Source: Neoroseomonas eburnea
GTDB lineage: Bacteria; Pseudomonadota; Alphaproteobacteria; Acetobacterales; Acetobacteraceae
Direction: 5' to 3'
NCBI RefSeq assembly: GCF_018129005.1
Contig: NZ_JAAEDL010000001.1
Location: forward strand, 62,001 to 126,000
DNA: 64,000 nucleotides
Shown here: piece by piece, positions 16,601 through 24,796 of the stretch
Layout: every line of letters starts with the position of its first letter
How positions within the stretch are numbered: position 1 is the stretch's first letter
Position numbers and translations under genes: made by a program
The notes under the pieces: generated by a model
Told to the model about the DNA's origin: nothing
Seen by the model: the letters and a program-made list of their open reading frames with translations, nothing else
Database searches by the model: none

Positions 16601-18054
16601 TGCCCTGGCTCGCGGCCCTCGCCGCGCTGACGGCATTGCGTCTGGTCGTCGCCGCCGTCACGCCGCTGGCGCCGGACGAGGCGTATTACTGGGTGTGGTC
16701 GCGCGACCTGCAGGCCGGCTACCTCGACCATCCGCCGATGGTGGCGCTGTTCATCCGTGCCGGCACGATGCTGGCGGGCGAGACGGCCTTCGGCGTCCGG
16801 CTGCTGGGGCCATTGTCGCTCGCGCTCGGCTCCATCCTGCTGGCGCGGGCGGCGGAGGACCTGCTGCCCGGCCGCCGCTCCGGCCCCTGGGCGCCGGCGC
16901 TGCTCAACGCGACGCTGCTCGCCGGCGTCGGCGCCGTGACCATGACGCCCGACACGCCGTTGCTCTTCTTCTGGACTGCCGCGCTGTGGGCGGCGGCGCG
17001 GCTGCACCGCAGCGGGGATGGCCGCTGGTGGCTCGCGGTCGGCTTGTTCGCCGGGCTCGCGCTGGCGAGCAAATACACCGCCGTATTGTTCGGCGCGGGG
17101 CTGCTGATCTGGATGGTGCTGGACCCGGCGGCGCGGCGCTGGCTCGCGCGCTGGCAACTCTGGGCGGGCGGGGCGGTGGCGATGCTCGTCTTCGCGCCGG
17201 TCATCGCCTGGAACGCGGCGCATGGCTGGGCCTCCTTCGCCAAGCAGGGCGGCCGGGCCGGGTCGGGGGATGTGGCGCAGGCGCTGCGCTACCTGGGCGA
17301 GCTGCTCGGCGGCCAGGCGGGGCTGGCGACGCCGCTGGTCTTCCTGCTGTGCGTCGCCGGCGCGGGCGCGGCGGCGATCGCCTGGTGGCGCCGGCGGGAT
17401 GGTGGCGCGCTGCTGCTCGCCGCCCTGGTGCTGCCCGGTGCGGCGCTGTTCCTGTGGCAGGCGACGGGCAGCCGGGTGCAGGGCAACTGGCCGGCGGTGC
17501 TCTATCCGGCGGCCGCCATCGCCGCGGCAGGGCTGTTGCAGGCGCCGGCCTGGCTGCGCCTGCGTATCCCGGCGCTGGTGCTGGGCGGGGCGATGACGGC
17601 GGCGGTCTATCTCCAGGCGATCGCCGCGCCGCTGTCCCTGCCGCGGCGCAGCGACCCGACGCTGGCCCGCCTCGGCGGCTGGGACGCCTTCGTGGCCGAG
17701 GTTGCCGCCGCCGCCGACCGCACCGGAGCCGGCTTCATCGCGGCGGAGGAATACGGGCTGGCCAGCCTGCTCGCCTTCCGGTTGCCGCCGGGCCGGCTGG
17801 TGGTGGCGATGGATCCGCGCTGGCGGCTCTTCACGCTATCGTCACCGCCGCAGGGCGTAACCGGATTGCTGGTCCGCAGCGAAAGGCGAGGCGAGGGACC
17901 GCCCCTCTGGCCCGGCGCCGAGGCGCTGCCGGGGCCGCAGGGGCGCCTTGTCCGCAGCCGGCGCGGCATCGAGGCGGAGGCCTATCGTCTGCATCGCGTC
18001 ACCGCCGCGCCGGGACAGCCACCCGCCGTCGTGCTGCCACGGCCGGGCACCTGA
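16600..18054 (+). CDS. GT39/ArnT-like membrane glycosyltransferase
   Basis: 484 residues from the ATG coupled to the preceding stop. The N-terminal helix is followed by LAPDEAYYWVWS, the acidic periplasmic loop motif of PMT/ArnT-type (GT-C) enzymes, then HPPMVALFIRAG and about ten hydrophobic segments. Such enzymes take a sugar from a polyprenyl phosphate and place it on lipid A, a protein or a glycan in the periplasm. The upstream gene presumably makes the donor. The acceptor cannot be read from sequence. Confidence 0.88.
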   Translation: MPWLAALAALTALRLVVAAVTPLAPDEAYYWVWSRDLQAGYLDHPPMVALFIRAGTMLAGETAFGVRLLGPLSLALGSILLARAAEDLLPGRRSGPWAPALLNATLLAGVGAVTMTPDTPLLFFWTAALWAAARLHRSGDGRWWLAVGLFAGLALASKYTAVLFGAGLLIWMVLDPAARRWLARWQLWAGGAVAMLVFAPVIAWNAAHGWASFAKQGGRAGSGDVAQALRYLGELLGGQAGLATPLVFLLCVAGAGAAAIAWWRRRDGGALLLAALVLPGAALFLWQATGSRVQGNWPAVLYPAAAIAAAGLLQAPAWLRLRIPALVLGGAMTAAVYLQAIAAPLSLPRRSDPTLARLGGWDAFVAEVAAAADRTGAGFIAAEEYGLASLLAFRLPPGRLVVAMDPRWRLFTLSSPPQGVTGLLVRSERRGEGPPLWPGAEALPGPQGRLVRSRRGIEAEAYRLHRVTAAPGQPPAVVLPRPGT

Positions 18055-18114
18055 CGCCGCGGCTTGAACTCCGGGGCGGAAGGCCGATTCTTGTTTCGCA
18101 CCGGAGGACCACGC

Positions 18115-19053
18115 ATGCCGATCCGCATCCCGCGCGGCTGGGAGATTTCCGAAGCCGAGGCGACGCCCGAGCACCTTGTCTTCGGACGGCGCAAGGCGAT
18201 GGGGCTGGGGGCGGGGCTGCTCGCCGCGCCGGGGCTTGCCGCCGCGCAGGGTGCGCCCGCGCTGCCGCCGGCGATGCGCAACACCCGCTACGCGCCCGGC
18301 CGCGACATCTCGGCCGAGCGCGAGGCGACCACCTTCAACAACTACTACGAGTTCGGCAGCCACAAGAGCATCAGCCGCGAGGCCCAGCGCCTGCCCCAGC
18401 GCCCCTGGACGGTGAAGGTCGAGGGCATGGTCGAGACCCCGCGCGAATTCGGCATCGACGACCTGCTGCGGAACATGCCGATCGAGGAGCGCGTCTATCG
18501 CCTGCGCTGCGTCGAGGCCTGGTCGATGGTGGTGCCCTGGACGGGATTCCCGCTCTCGGCGCTGCTGGCGGTGGTGAAACCGCTCGCCTCCGCCCGCTTC
18601 GTGGTGTTCGAGACCGCGGCGGTGCCGGGCGTCATGCCGGGGCTGCGGCAATCCTGGTACCCCTGGCCCTACATCGAGGGCTGCACCATCGCCGAAGCGG
18701 GCAACGAATTGTCGTTCATGGTGGTGGGCGCCTACGGCAAGCCGCTGCCGCCGCAGAACGGCGGGCCCATCCGCTTCCACCAGCCTTGGAAGTACGGCTT
18801 CAAGGCGGGCAAGAGCATCGTCCGCATCACGCTGACGGACCGCCGTCCGGTCTCCTTCTGGGAACGCATCCAGCCGCAGGAATACGGCTTCTGGGCCAAT
18901 GTGAATCCCGAAGTGTCGCACCCGCGCTGGAGCCAGGCGAGCGAGCGCGTCATCGGCACGAACGAGCGCATCCCGACACGCCTCTTCAACGGCTACGGCG
19001 AATTCGTCGCGGACCTCTATACTGGCCTGCAGAACGAACGACTCTGGGCCTGA
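18115..19053 (+). CDS. msrP: Protein-methionine-sulfoxide reductase catalytic subunit MsrP (YedY)
   Basis: 312 residues from the ATG after CGGAGGA. A Tat-like signal is present (GRRKAMGLGAG followed by a hydrophobic stretch and AAAQ), so it acts in the periplasm. The molybdopterin ligand Cys is in LRCVEAWSM. The N-terminal NNYYEFG and late SERVIGTNERIPT are typical of YedY. It repairs oxidised Met in envelope proteins. In most genomes msrP is followed by msrQ; here the next gene, 1 base away, encodes a much smaller membrane protein. Confidence 0.93.
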   Translation: MPIRIPRGWEISEAEATPEHLVFGRRKAMGLGAGLLAAPGLAAAQGAPALPPAMRNTRYAPGRDISAEREATTFNNYYEFGSHKSISREAQRLPQRPWTVKVEGMVETPREFGIDDLLRNMPIEERVYRLRCVEAWSMVVPWTGFPLSALLAVVKPLASARFVVFETAAVPGVMPGLRQSWYPWPYIEGCTIAEAGNELSFMVVGAYGKPLPPQNGGPIRFHQPWKYGFKAGKSIVRITLTDRRPVSFWERIQPQEYGFWANVNPEVSHPRWSQASERVIGTNERIPTRLFNGYGEFVADLYTGLQNERLWA

Positions 19054-19054
19054 C

Positions 19055-19324
19055 ATGATCCTCCGCACCATTGCCCTGCTGTTCTTCAGCCTCGCCGCCG
19101 TCATGGGCTTCGCCCTCGGCTGGGGCTACGAGCTCGGTGCGGCGCTGTTCAGGGTGAATCCCGGCGCGCTCAATGCGCTGCAGGCGGGGATCCAGCGCTA
19201 CCTCTTCCCGGAGGTCTGGGACGGCGCCTTCGTGCCGATCCTTGCCATGCCGGCCTGGGGCTTGCCGGTCCTGCTCGGCCTGGTCTTCCTGGCGATCAGC
19301 CTGGCGCGGGCGGGCCGGGGCTGA
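19055..19324 (+). CDS. Small two-helix membrane protein following MsrP
   Basis: 89 residues. One hydrophobic segment spans about 3-25 and a second about 62-84, with a polar loop between. The start is one base after the msrP stop, so the pair is almost certainly co-transcribed. MsrQ is about 200 residues with six helices and heme-binding His residues; this protein has no His, so it is not MsrQ. A structural or electron-transfer accessory role is a guess from position only. Confidence 0.7.
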   Translation: MILRTIALLFFSLAAVMGFALGWGYELGAALFRVNPGALNALQAGIQRYLFPEVWDGAFVPILAMPAWGLPVLLGLVFLAISLARAGRG

Positions 19325-19345
19325 CGCCGCACCCGTCCCGGAGGT

Positions 19346-19417
19346 CCAGGGGAACCGGTCCCCTGGCGGGGGTCCCGGGGGCGGGGCCCCCGGGCGGAGC
19401 GCGAGGCGGAGCCTCGC
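19346..19417. terminator. Three consecutive hairpins between convergent genes
   Basis: Perfect arm pairs at 19346-19353/19359-19366, 19374-19382/19386-19394 and 19401-19407/19411-19417. They fill the 97-base spacer between the plus-strand membrane protein gene ending at 19324 and the minus-strand gene ending at 19422. A bidirectional terminator fits the position; the build resembles the hairpin array at 13610. Confidence 0.6.
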
Positions 19418-19421
19418 AATC

Positions 19422-19973
19422 TCAGTCCGGCGAGCCCCAGCGATTCACGCTCATCGCCTCGGCGCGGTGTCCCGCCTCGTCGAAGCGCACCACCTTCAGC
19501 CGCGCCGAGAAGGGGTTGCCGATGTCCATCCACACCCCGGCCGTGCTGAACGGGCCGATCGAGAGCGTGAAGTTCGACACCGTGCTCGCCCCCGCCGTGC
19601 CGCCCTTGCCGCGGAAGGCGGCGAGGCCGAACTCGTCGAGGAAGGTGTCGCCTTCCTTCCCGTCACCGAGGTTGCAGCCGTAGAACAGCACCCGCGCCTG
19701 CTTGCGCAGCAGGTCGTTCGGCAGCAGCCGCAGCATGCCGAAATCCATCCCGTCCACATGCCCATGGTCGGCGAGGCTGAGCTTGCCCGGCACGCCATGC
19801 GTGTCGAAGACGAGGAAGCGCACCTGCGCGTAGGAGGCGAGCGCCGTGCGCAACGTGTCGAGGCATGACACGGGATGGATGGCACAGTCGCCGCCGGCGT
19901 CGTCCCTGAAGGCGCGCGCGCCGGATTCGAACTGCGGATCGTGGAGGTAGAGAGTATCGACGGACTGCTTCAT
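19422..19973 (-). CDS. Small caspase-like protein with His/Cys dyad (DUF4347/CHAT-like)
   Basis: 183 residues from the ATG at 19971-19973, preceded by GGAG at a good distance; a longer frame upstream has no better start. Hydrophobic strands precede FDTHGVPG (His59) and LFYGCNLGDGKEG (Cys100). This is the order and setting of the His-Gly and Cys dyad in caspase-fold DUF4347 domains, which are usually parts of very large surface proteins. Here the domain is alone, with no signal peptide. It may be a protease, or an inactive relative. Its neighbours give no clear partner. Confidence 0.6.
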   Translation of the reverse strand: MKQSVDTLYLHDPQFESGARAFRDDAGGDCAIHPVSCLDTLRTALASYAQVRFLVFDTHGVPGKLSLADHGHVDGMDFGMLRLLPNDLLRKQARVLFYGCNLGDGKEGDTFLDEFGLAAFRGKGGTAGASTVSNFTLSIGPFSTAGVWMDIGNPFSARLKVVRFDEAGHRAEAMSVNRWGSPD

Positions 19974-20085
19974 GGCTGCTCCGACCTGTGCGTGAGGGCA
20001 GCGGCCTTGCCCCTCGGGCCTCTTGCCGGGATCATCCTGCATCAAGTGCCGCCGGCGCGCGGTGAACCGTTTCGGAGGACCAGGA

Positions 20086-21150
20086 ATGACGCCACGCATC
20101 GCCATCGTGGGTGCCGGCGCCGTCGGCGGGTATGCGGGGGCCTACATGGTGCAGGCCGGCCATGACGTGACCTTCGTCGATCCCTGGCCCGAGCATGTCG
20201 AGGCGATGCGCGCGCGCGGCCTGACCATTTCCCACCTCAAGGACGTGCCCGAGTTCACCGTGCCGGTGAACGCGATCCACATCACCGAGCTGCAGTCCTT
20301 CGCGAAGCAGCGCCCGATCGACATCGCCTTCGTCTGCATGAAGTCCTACGACACCGCCTGGGCGACGACGATGATCGCGCAGTACCTCTCGCCCGGCGGC
20401 TACGTCGTCTCCCTGCAGAACTGCATCAACGAGGAAGCGATCGCCGGCATCGTCGGCTGGGGCCGCGTGCTCGGCGCGATCGCCTCGCTGATCACCGTCG
20501 AGCTGACAGGCCCGGCGCAGGTGAAGCGCGCCGCCGGCAAGTCGGGCGCGTCGCACACGGTCTATCGCGTCGGCGAGCCGCACGGCCGCATCTCGCCGCG
20601 CGCGGAATTCGTCACTTCCCTGCTGGCGCTGTCGGACAGCGCGCTGACCACGCCGAATCTCTGGGGCGAGCGCTGGTCGAAGCTGGTGGCGAACGTGATG
20701 GGGAACGGCATCGCCGCCGCCACCGGCCTGGTGGCGAAGGAAGCGACCGCCGACGATGCCATCCGCGCCTTCGCCGCACGCCTCGGCTCCGAGGCGATCC
20801 GCGTCGGCCAGGCGCTCGGCTACGACCTCGAGGAGATCCTGCACCTCGACCCCGAGATCATCGCCCGCGCCGGCGAGGGCGACGAGGCGGCGCGCCGCGC
20901 CTACGACGCGCAGCGCCTGGCCGACACGCAGAAGCCCGGCGGCGGCGCGCATCGCGCCTCGATGGGACAGGACATGGTCAAGGGACGGCGGACCGAGATC
21001 GAGTTCCTCAACGGCTTCGTCGTCGCGCGGGGCGCCGAGCTCGGCATCGCTGCGCCGGCGAACGCGGCGCTGACCGGGATCGTGAAGCGCGTCGAGCGCG
21101 GCGAGGCACAGCCTTCCCCGGAGCTGATCCGCGGCCTGCGCCTGAACTGA
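20086..21150 (+). CDS. Ketopantoate reductase family (PanE/ApbA) oxidoreductase
   Basis: 354 residues from the ATG after CGGAGGA. The NADP-binding loop is IVGAGAVGGYAG. The conserved GGYVVSLQNCINEE region and a C-terminal helical domain with the catalytic Lys region (WSKLVANVMGN) follow. True PanE reduces 2-dehydropantoate in pantothenate synthesis, but this family has many members of unknown substrate, and 354 residues is longer than E. coli PanE (about 300). The next gene is an SDR 64 bases on, which suggests a catabolic pair rather than vitamin synthesis. Confidence 0.85.
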   Translation: MTPRIAIVGAGAVGGYAGAYMVQAGHDVTFVDPWPEHVEAMRARGLTISHLKDVPEFTVPVNAIHITELQSFAKQRPIDIAFVCMKSYDTAWATTMIAQYLSPGGYVVSLQNCINEEAIAGIVGWGRVLGAIASLITVELTGPAQVKRAAGKSGASHTVYRVGEPHGRISPRAEFVTSLLALSDSALTTPNLWGERWSKLVANVMGNGIAAATGLVAKEATADDAIRAFAARLGSEAIRVGQALGYDLEEILHLDPEIIARAGEGDEAARRAYDAQRLADTQKPGGGAHRASMGQDMVKGRRTEIEFLNGFVVARGAELGIAAPANAALTGIVKRVERGEAQPSPELIRGLRLN

Positions 21151-21214
21151 TCTTGCCGTCCGCCGCGCTTGGCGCGACCCTGCCGGCAACAACGGCAGGG
21201 GAAGGAAACGCGCC

Positions 21215-21988
21215 ATGCGCAACCCGATGGAACTCACCGGGCGGACGGTCATCGTCACCGGCACGGGGCAGGGGATCGGCCGCGCCATCTCGGAACTCGT
21301 GCTCGATCTCGGCGGCAACCTCGTCATGGTCGAGCGCAATCCGGAGACCTTCGCGGCGGTCTCCGCCGCGCTCGCCGGCGACCGCACCCTGCCGATCCAG
21401 GGCGACGTGACGGACGAGGCGGTCTGCGCCTCCATCGTCGACCAGGCCGCCGCGCGCTTCGGCGCCGTGCACGGCCTGGTGAACAATGCCGGCATCACGC
21501 GCCCGGCGATGATCGAGAAGATGACGCTGCCGCAGTGGCAGGCGGTGATCGACGTGAACCTGACCGCCTGCCACCTGATGCAGCAGGCCGTCGGCCGCCA
21601 CATGATCGCCCGCGCCAAGGCCGGCGAGGCGCGGCCCGGCGCGATCGTCAACATCTCTTCTACCGCCGGCAAGCGCGGCTCGATCGGGCAGGTGAACTAC
21701 TCGGCGGCGAAGTCGGGGCTCTACGGCATCACCATGACCGCGGCGCTGGAATGGGCGCGCTACGGCATCCGGGTGAACAGCGTCGGCTTCGGCACGGTCG
21801 AGACGCCGATGACGGAGACGATCCGCTCCGACCGCTTCCGCGAACGCACCCTCGCGCGCATCCCGCTCGGGCGCATCGCCGCGCCGGCGGAGGTCGCGCC
21901 GCTGATCTGCTTCCTGCTCTCGGAGGGCGCGTCCTTCATCACCGGGCAGAACTGGCTGGAGGATGGCGGGTCGCATATGCAGCCGTGA
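21215..21988 (+). CDS. Short-chain dehydrogenase/reductase (FabG-like)
   Basis: 257 residues. Classical SDR signatures: TGTGQGIG cofactor loop, NNAGI, the catalytic Ser (NISSTAGK) and YSAAKSG (Tyr-x3-Lys), with a C-terminal GQNWLEDGG. It should oxidise or reduce a hydroxyl/carbonyl pair with NAD(P). It follows the ketopantoate reductase family gene and is probably co-transcribed. The substrate is unknown; annotation as 3-oxoacyl-ACP reductase would be generic. Confidence 0.88.
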   Translation: MRNPMELTGRTVIVTGTGQGIGRAISELVLDLGGNLVMVERNPETFAAVSAALAGDRTLPIQGDVTDEAVCASIVDQAAARFGAVHGLVNNAGITRPAMIEKMTLPQWQAVIDVNLTACHLMQQAVGRHMIARAKAGEARPGAIVNISSTAGKRGSIGQVNYSAAKSGLYGITMTAALEWARYGIRVNSVGFGTVETPMTETIRSDRFRERTLARIPLGRIAAPAEVAPLICFLLSEGASFITGQNWLEDGGSHMQP

Positions 21989-22054
21989 GGGCGGCGGGGC
22001 GTGTCCGGCGATGAGGGAACCGGAGAGAGGCGTCGCCCCTCTCCGGACCTCACA

Positions 22055-22086
22055 CCAACGGCCGCTATTCGCGACCGCTGGTATCA
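22055..22086 (+). repeat. Intergenic repeat, copy 2
   Basis: Near-identical to 84-113, with about two mismatches over 30 bases. It lies at the end of the short spacer between the SDR gene (+) and lpxB (-), and its last three bases form the lpxB stop codon. Confidence 0.6.
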
Positions 22087-23250
22087 GGCCGCCGAACCGC
22101 GCTCCAGCATCCGCAGCACCGCCTCCGCCGCCGCCACGGAGGGTAGCCCCTCCGGCGCGCGCAGCTTCGCGAGCGATTCCGCGAAGCCGGCGCGCTGTGC
22201 CGCGGCCACATCGGGTTCCAGCATCGGCCGCAGCAGCGTCTCGGCCAGCGCCTCGGGCGTGCAGGCTTCCTGGATGCGTTCCGGCACCACCTCGCGCTCG
22301 GCGAGCAGGTTCACAAGCGAGGCGTGCGGCACCTTGACCAGGCGTCGCACGATCGCCGCCGTCACCGGGTTCACGCGATAGGCGACGACGTGCGGGATGC
22401 CGGCCACCGCCATCTCCAGCGACGACGTGCCCGACTTGATCAGCCCCGCGCCGCCGGACGCGGCGACCGCCGCGAAGGCGTCGTGCTTGGCGTCGTTGCC
22501 CTCGACCAGGATGGGCGGCACCGGCCAGTCGGCGGCGGCGTGGCGCACCGCCTCGGCGACGATCGGCGCCACCGGCACCACCGGCCGCAGCCCCGGCAGG
22601 CGCTGCTCGGCGAGGCGAAGCGCCGCGCCGAAGACGGGCAGCAGGCGGGAGACCTCCATGCGCCGGCTGCCCGGCATGACGATGACGGGGCGGTCCGCCT
22701 CCGGCAGCGCGTGCGCCGCGCGGAAGCGCGCCGCGTCGCCGGCATCCGCGCCGCTTTCCAGCACCGGATGGCCGACGAAGGTCACCGGGATGCCGGCGGA
22801 CTCGAAGAACACCGGCTCGAAGGGCAGCAGGCAGAGGATGCGGTCCACCTTCTGCCGCAGCTTCACCACGCGCCCCGGCCGCCAGGCCCAGACCTGCGGC
22901 GCGACGTAGTGCACCACGGGGATGCCGAGCGGCCTCACCCGCTCGGCGACCCGCAGGGTGAAGCCCGGGCTGTCGATCGTCACCAGCACGGCGGGGCGCT
23001 TCGCCGCGACATCGGCCACCGCATCGGCCAGCAGGCGCTTCAGCCGGAAGATGCGCGGCAGCACTTCGAGCAGCCCCATCAGCGCCAGCTCGCCATAGGG
23101 GAACAGGCTCGGCACGCCCTGTTCCGCCATGCGCGGCCCGCCGATGCCGGCGAAGCGAAGGTCCGGCCGCCGCGCGCGCAGCGCGGCGATCAGCCGCGCG
23201 CCCAGCACGTCGCCGGAAGCCTCCCCGGCCACGACATAGACCAGGGTCAT
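22084..23250 (-). CDS. lpxB: Lipid-A-disaccharide synthase
   Basis: 388 residues from the ATG at 23248-23250. GT19 family: the N-terminal VVAGEASGDVLGARL is diagnostic, followed by DSPGFT, VHYVAPQVWAW and PGSRRMEVSRLLP. It joins UDP-diacylglucosamine and lipid X to make the tetraacyl disaccharide of lipid A at the inner membrane. The start overlaps the stop of the nitrilase gene by ATGA. The usual partners lpxD, fabZ and lpxA are not adjacent, so it is separated from the canonical cluster. Confidence 0.95.
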   Translation of the reverse strand: MTLVYVVAGEASGDVLGARLIAALRARRPDLRFAGIGGPRMAEQGVPSLFPYGELALMGLLEVLPRIFRLKRLLADAVADVAAKRPAVLVTIDSPGFTLRVAERVRPLGIPVVHYVAPQVWAWRPGRVVKLRQKVDRILCLLPFEPVFFESAGIPVTFVGHPVLESGADAGDAARFRAAHALPEADRPVIVMPGSRRMEVSRLLPVFGAALRLAEQRLPGLRPVVPVAPIVAEAVRHAAADWPVPPILVEGNDAKHDAFAAVAASGGAGLIKSGTSSLEMAVAGIPHVVAYRVNPVTAAIVRRLVKVPHASLVNLLAEREVVPERIQEACTPEALAETLLRPMLEPDVAAAQRAGFAESLAKLRAPEGLPSVAAAEAVLRMLERGSAA

Positions 23251-24146
23251 GCGAAGACCGCCTCCGCCGGGCGCTCGAAGGGTGCCGCCGGCCAGTCGTG
23301 GTGATTGCGCACCTGCCCGTCCCTCCGCACCGCCGCGATGCGCGCGGGATCGAGGGTGCAGAACACCCACTGCTCGGCATCGAGCGCGCCGCGCGCCAGC
23401 ACCCCGTCCTCGGGGAAGCCGCGATCGACCGGGCCGAACACGGCGGCAAATCCACGGTTGACGTCGAGCGCCGCCGACCACGGCGCCTCCCCGACGGTCG
23501 GCGTGATGGCGACGTAGCACTGGTTCTCCATCGCCCGCGCCGCCGCGCCGATGCGCACGCGGTTGAAGCCGTGCATGGTGTCAGTGCAGGACGGCGCCAG
23601 CACCAGCCAGGCGCCTTCCTGCACCTGCACGCGCACATGCTTCGGGAATTCGACATCGTAGCAGACCGAGACGCCGATCCGCCCCCAGGGCGTGTCGAAG
23701 ACGCCAGGATCGGCACCCTGGGTCACGCCCCAGCGTTCCGTCTCGAAGCGCGTCATGGCGCGCTTCTCCTGGAAGGCGAGCAGCCCCTCCGGCGTGATCA
23801 GCGGCGCGCGGTTGACCACGCGGCCGTCCGCACGGCGCATCGGCAGCGTGCCCGGCAGCAGCCAGACCTTCATCCGCCGTGCCGCCGCGCGCATCGCCTC
23901 CAGGATCTCCGGCGCCGCCGCGATCATGGCGGCGAGCTCCGCCGCCTCATCCGTGGCGTCGCCGCCGGCGAGCGCGGCGCCGAGCTCGACGCAGGCATAT
24001 TCCGGCAGCACCAGCAGGTCGGCCTGGGCGCGGCCTTCCTCCAGCCGTGCCTCCAGCGCGCGCCCGAAGGCGGCGACCGATGCCGGGCGCCCGACGCCGT
24101 ATTGCAGCAGGCCGAGACGCAGCGGCTTGGCCTCGGGCGTGCTCAC
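23247..24146 (-). CDS. Carbon-nitrogen hydrolase (nitrilase superfamily)
   Basis: 299 residues from a GTG at 24144-24146 that overlaps the stop of the upstream GNAT gene (GTGA). The catalytic triad is visible: Glu in LVLPEYA, Lys in FQEKRAMTRFE and Cys in VSVCYDVEFP. The family cleaves amides, nitriles or omega-amides. A preceding GNAT acetyltransferase is a known pairing in this family, in fused or adjacent form; the substrate here is unknown. It overlaps lpxB downstream, so lpxB may be read from the same promoter. Confidence 0.9.
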   Translation of the reverse strand: MSTPEAKPLRLGLLQYGVGRPASVAAFGRALEARLEEGRAQADLLVLPEYACVELGAALAGGDATDEAAELAAMIAAAPEILEAMRAAARRMKVWLLPGTLPMRRADGRVVNRAPLITPEGLLAFQEKRAMTRFETERWGVTQGADPGVFDTPWGRIGVSVCYDVEFPKHVRVQVQEGAWLVLAPSCTDTMHGFNRVRIGAAARAMENQCYVAITPTVGEAPWSAALDVNRGFAAVFGPVDRGFPEDGVLARGALDAEQWVFCTLDPARIAAVRRDGQVRNHHDWPAAPFERPAEAVFA

Positions 24147-24742
24147 AGCGGGTCCTTCACCCAGAAGCCGAGGGCGTGCGGCGTCTCGCGGTCGTCGCCG
24201 ACTTCCCGCCAGTCGAACACCACGGAGATGTCGGCGCGGCGCGTGTAGCCGCGCTTCTGCCAGAAGGCGTCGAGCGGGACGTGGTCCTTCGGCCTGCGCG
24301 GGTCGTTGTCGTTGCGCGTCACCGCGCAGAAGGCCGCCGCCGCCAGGCCGAGCGCGCGCGCATGCGCCTCGCGCAGCGCGAAGAAGCGCACGCCGGCTCC
24401 CCGGCCGCGATACTCGGGCAGCAGCACGCTTTCGCCGAAATAGCAGAAGCGCGTGGGGTCGAGGCCGCGTCCGCGGAAGGCGGCCTGCACTCGCGCCGTC
24501 GCTTCCGCCATCGGCTGGCAGGTGGCGCAGCCGACCGCGCGGTTCCCGTCGATCGCCGCGATCACCGCGGCGCCCGGGCTGTCGGCATAGGCGGCGAGGT
24601 AGCGTTCCTCGTAGCCGGCCTCGCCTTCGTAGAGGTAGGGCCAGTCGCGAAAGACGGCGATGCGCAGCCCGGCGAGGCGCGGCAGCCAGGCACGCAGCGC
24701 GTCGCCGCGCAGGGTCTCGAAGCGGAGCTGTGTCTCTGACAT
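24143..24742 (-). CDS. GNAT family N-acetyltransferase
   Basis: 199 residues from the ATG at 24740-24742; an ATG four codons earlier is also possible. The acetyl-CoA loop appears as LLPEYRGRGAGVRFF, with FRDWPYLYEG at the N-terminal strand and FWQKRGYTRR near the end. It should acetylate an amine. Coupled by GTGA to the carbon-nitrogen hydrolase, which suggests the two act on related compounds. Confidence 0.85.
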   Translation of the reverse strand: MSETQLRFETLRGDALRAWLPRLAGLRIAVFRDWPYLYEGEAGYEERYLAAYADSPGAAVIAAIDGNRAVGCATCQPMAEATARVQAAFRGRGLDPTRFCYFGESVLLPEYRGRGAGVRFFALREAHARALGLAAAAFCAVTRNDNDPRRPKDHVPLDAFWQKRGYTRRADISVVFDWREVGDDRETPHALGFWVKDPL

Positions 24743-24796
24743 CACCGAGTGCATAGGGGCGCGCCCGCCGGCGGGGAAGGGGGGGCGGCGCCGATC

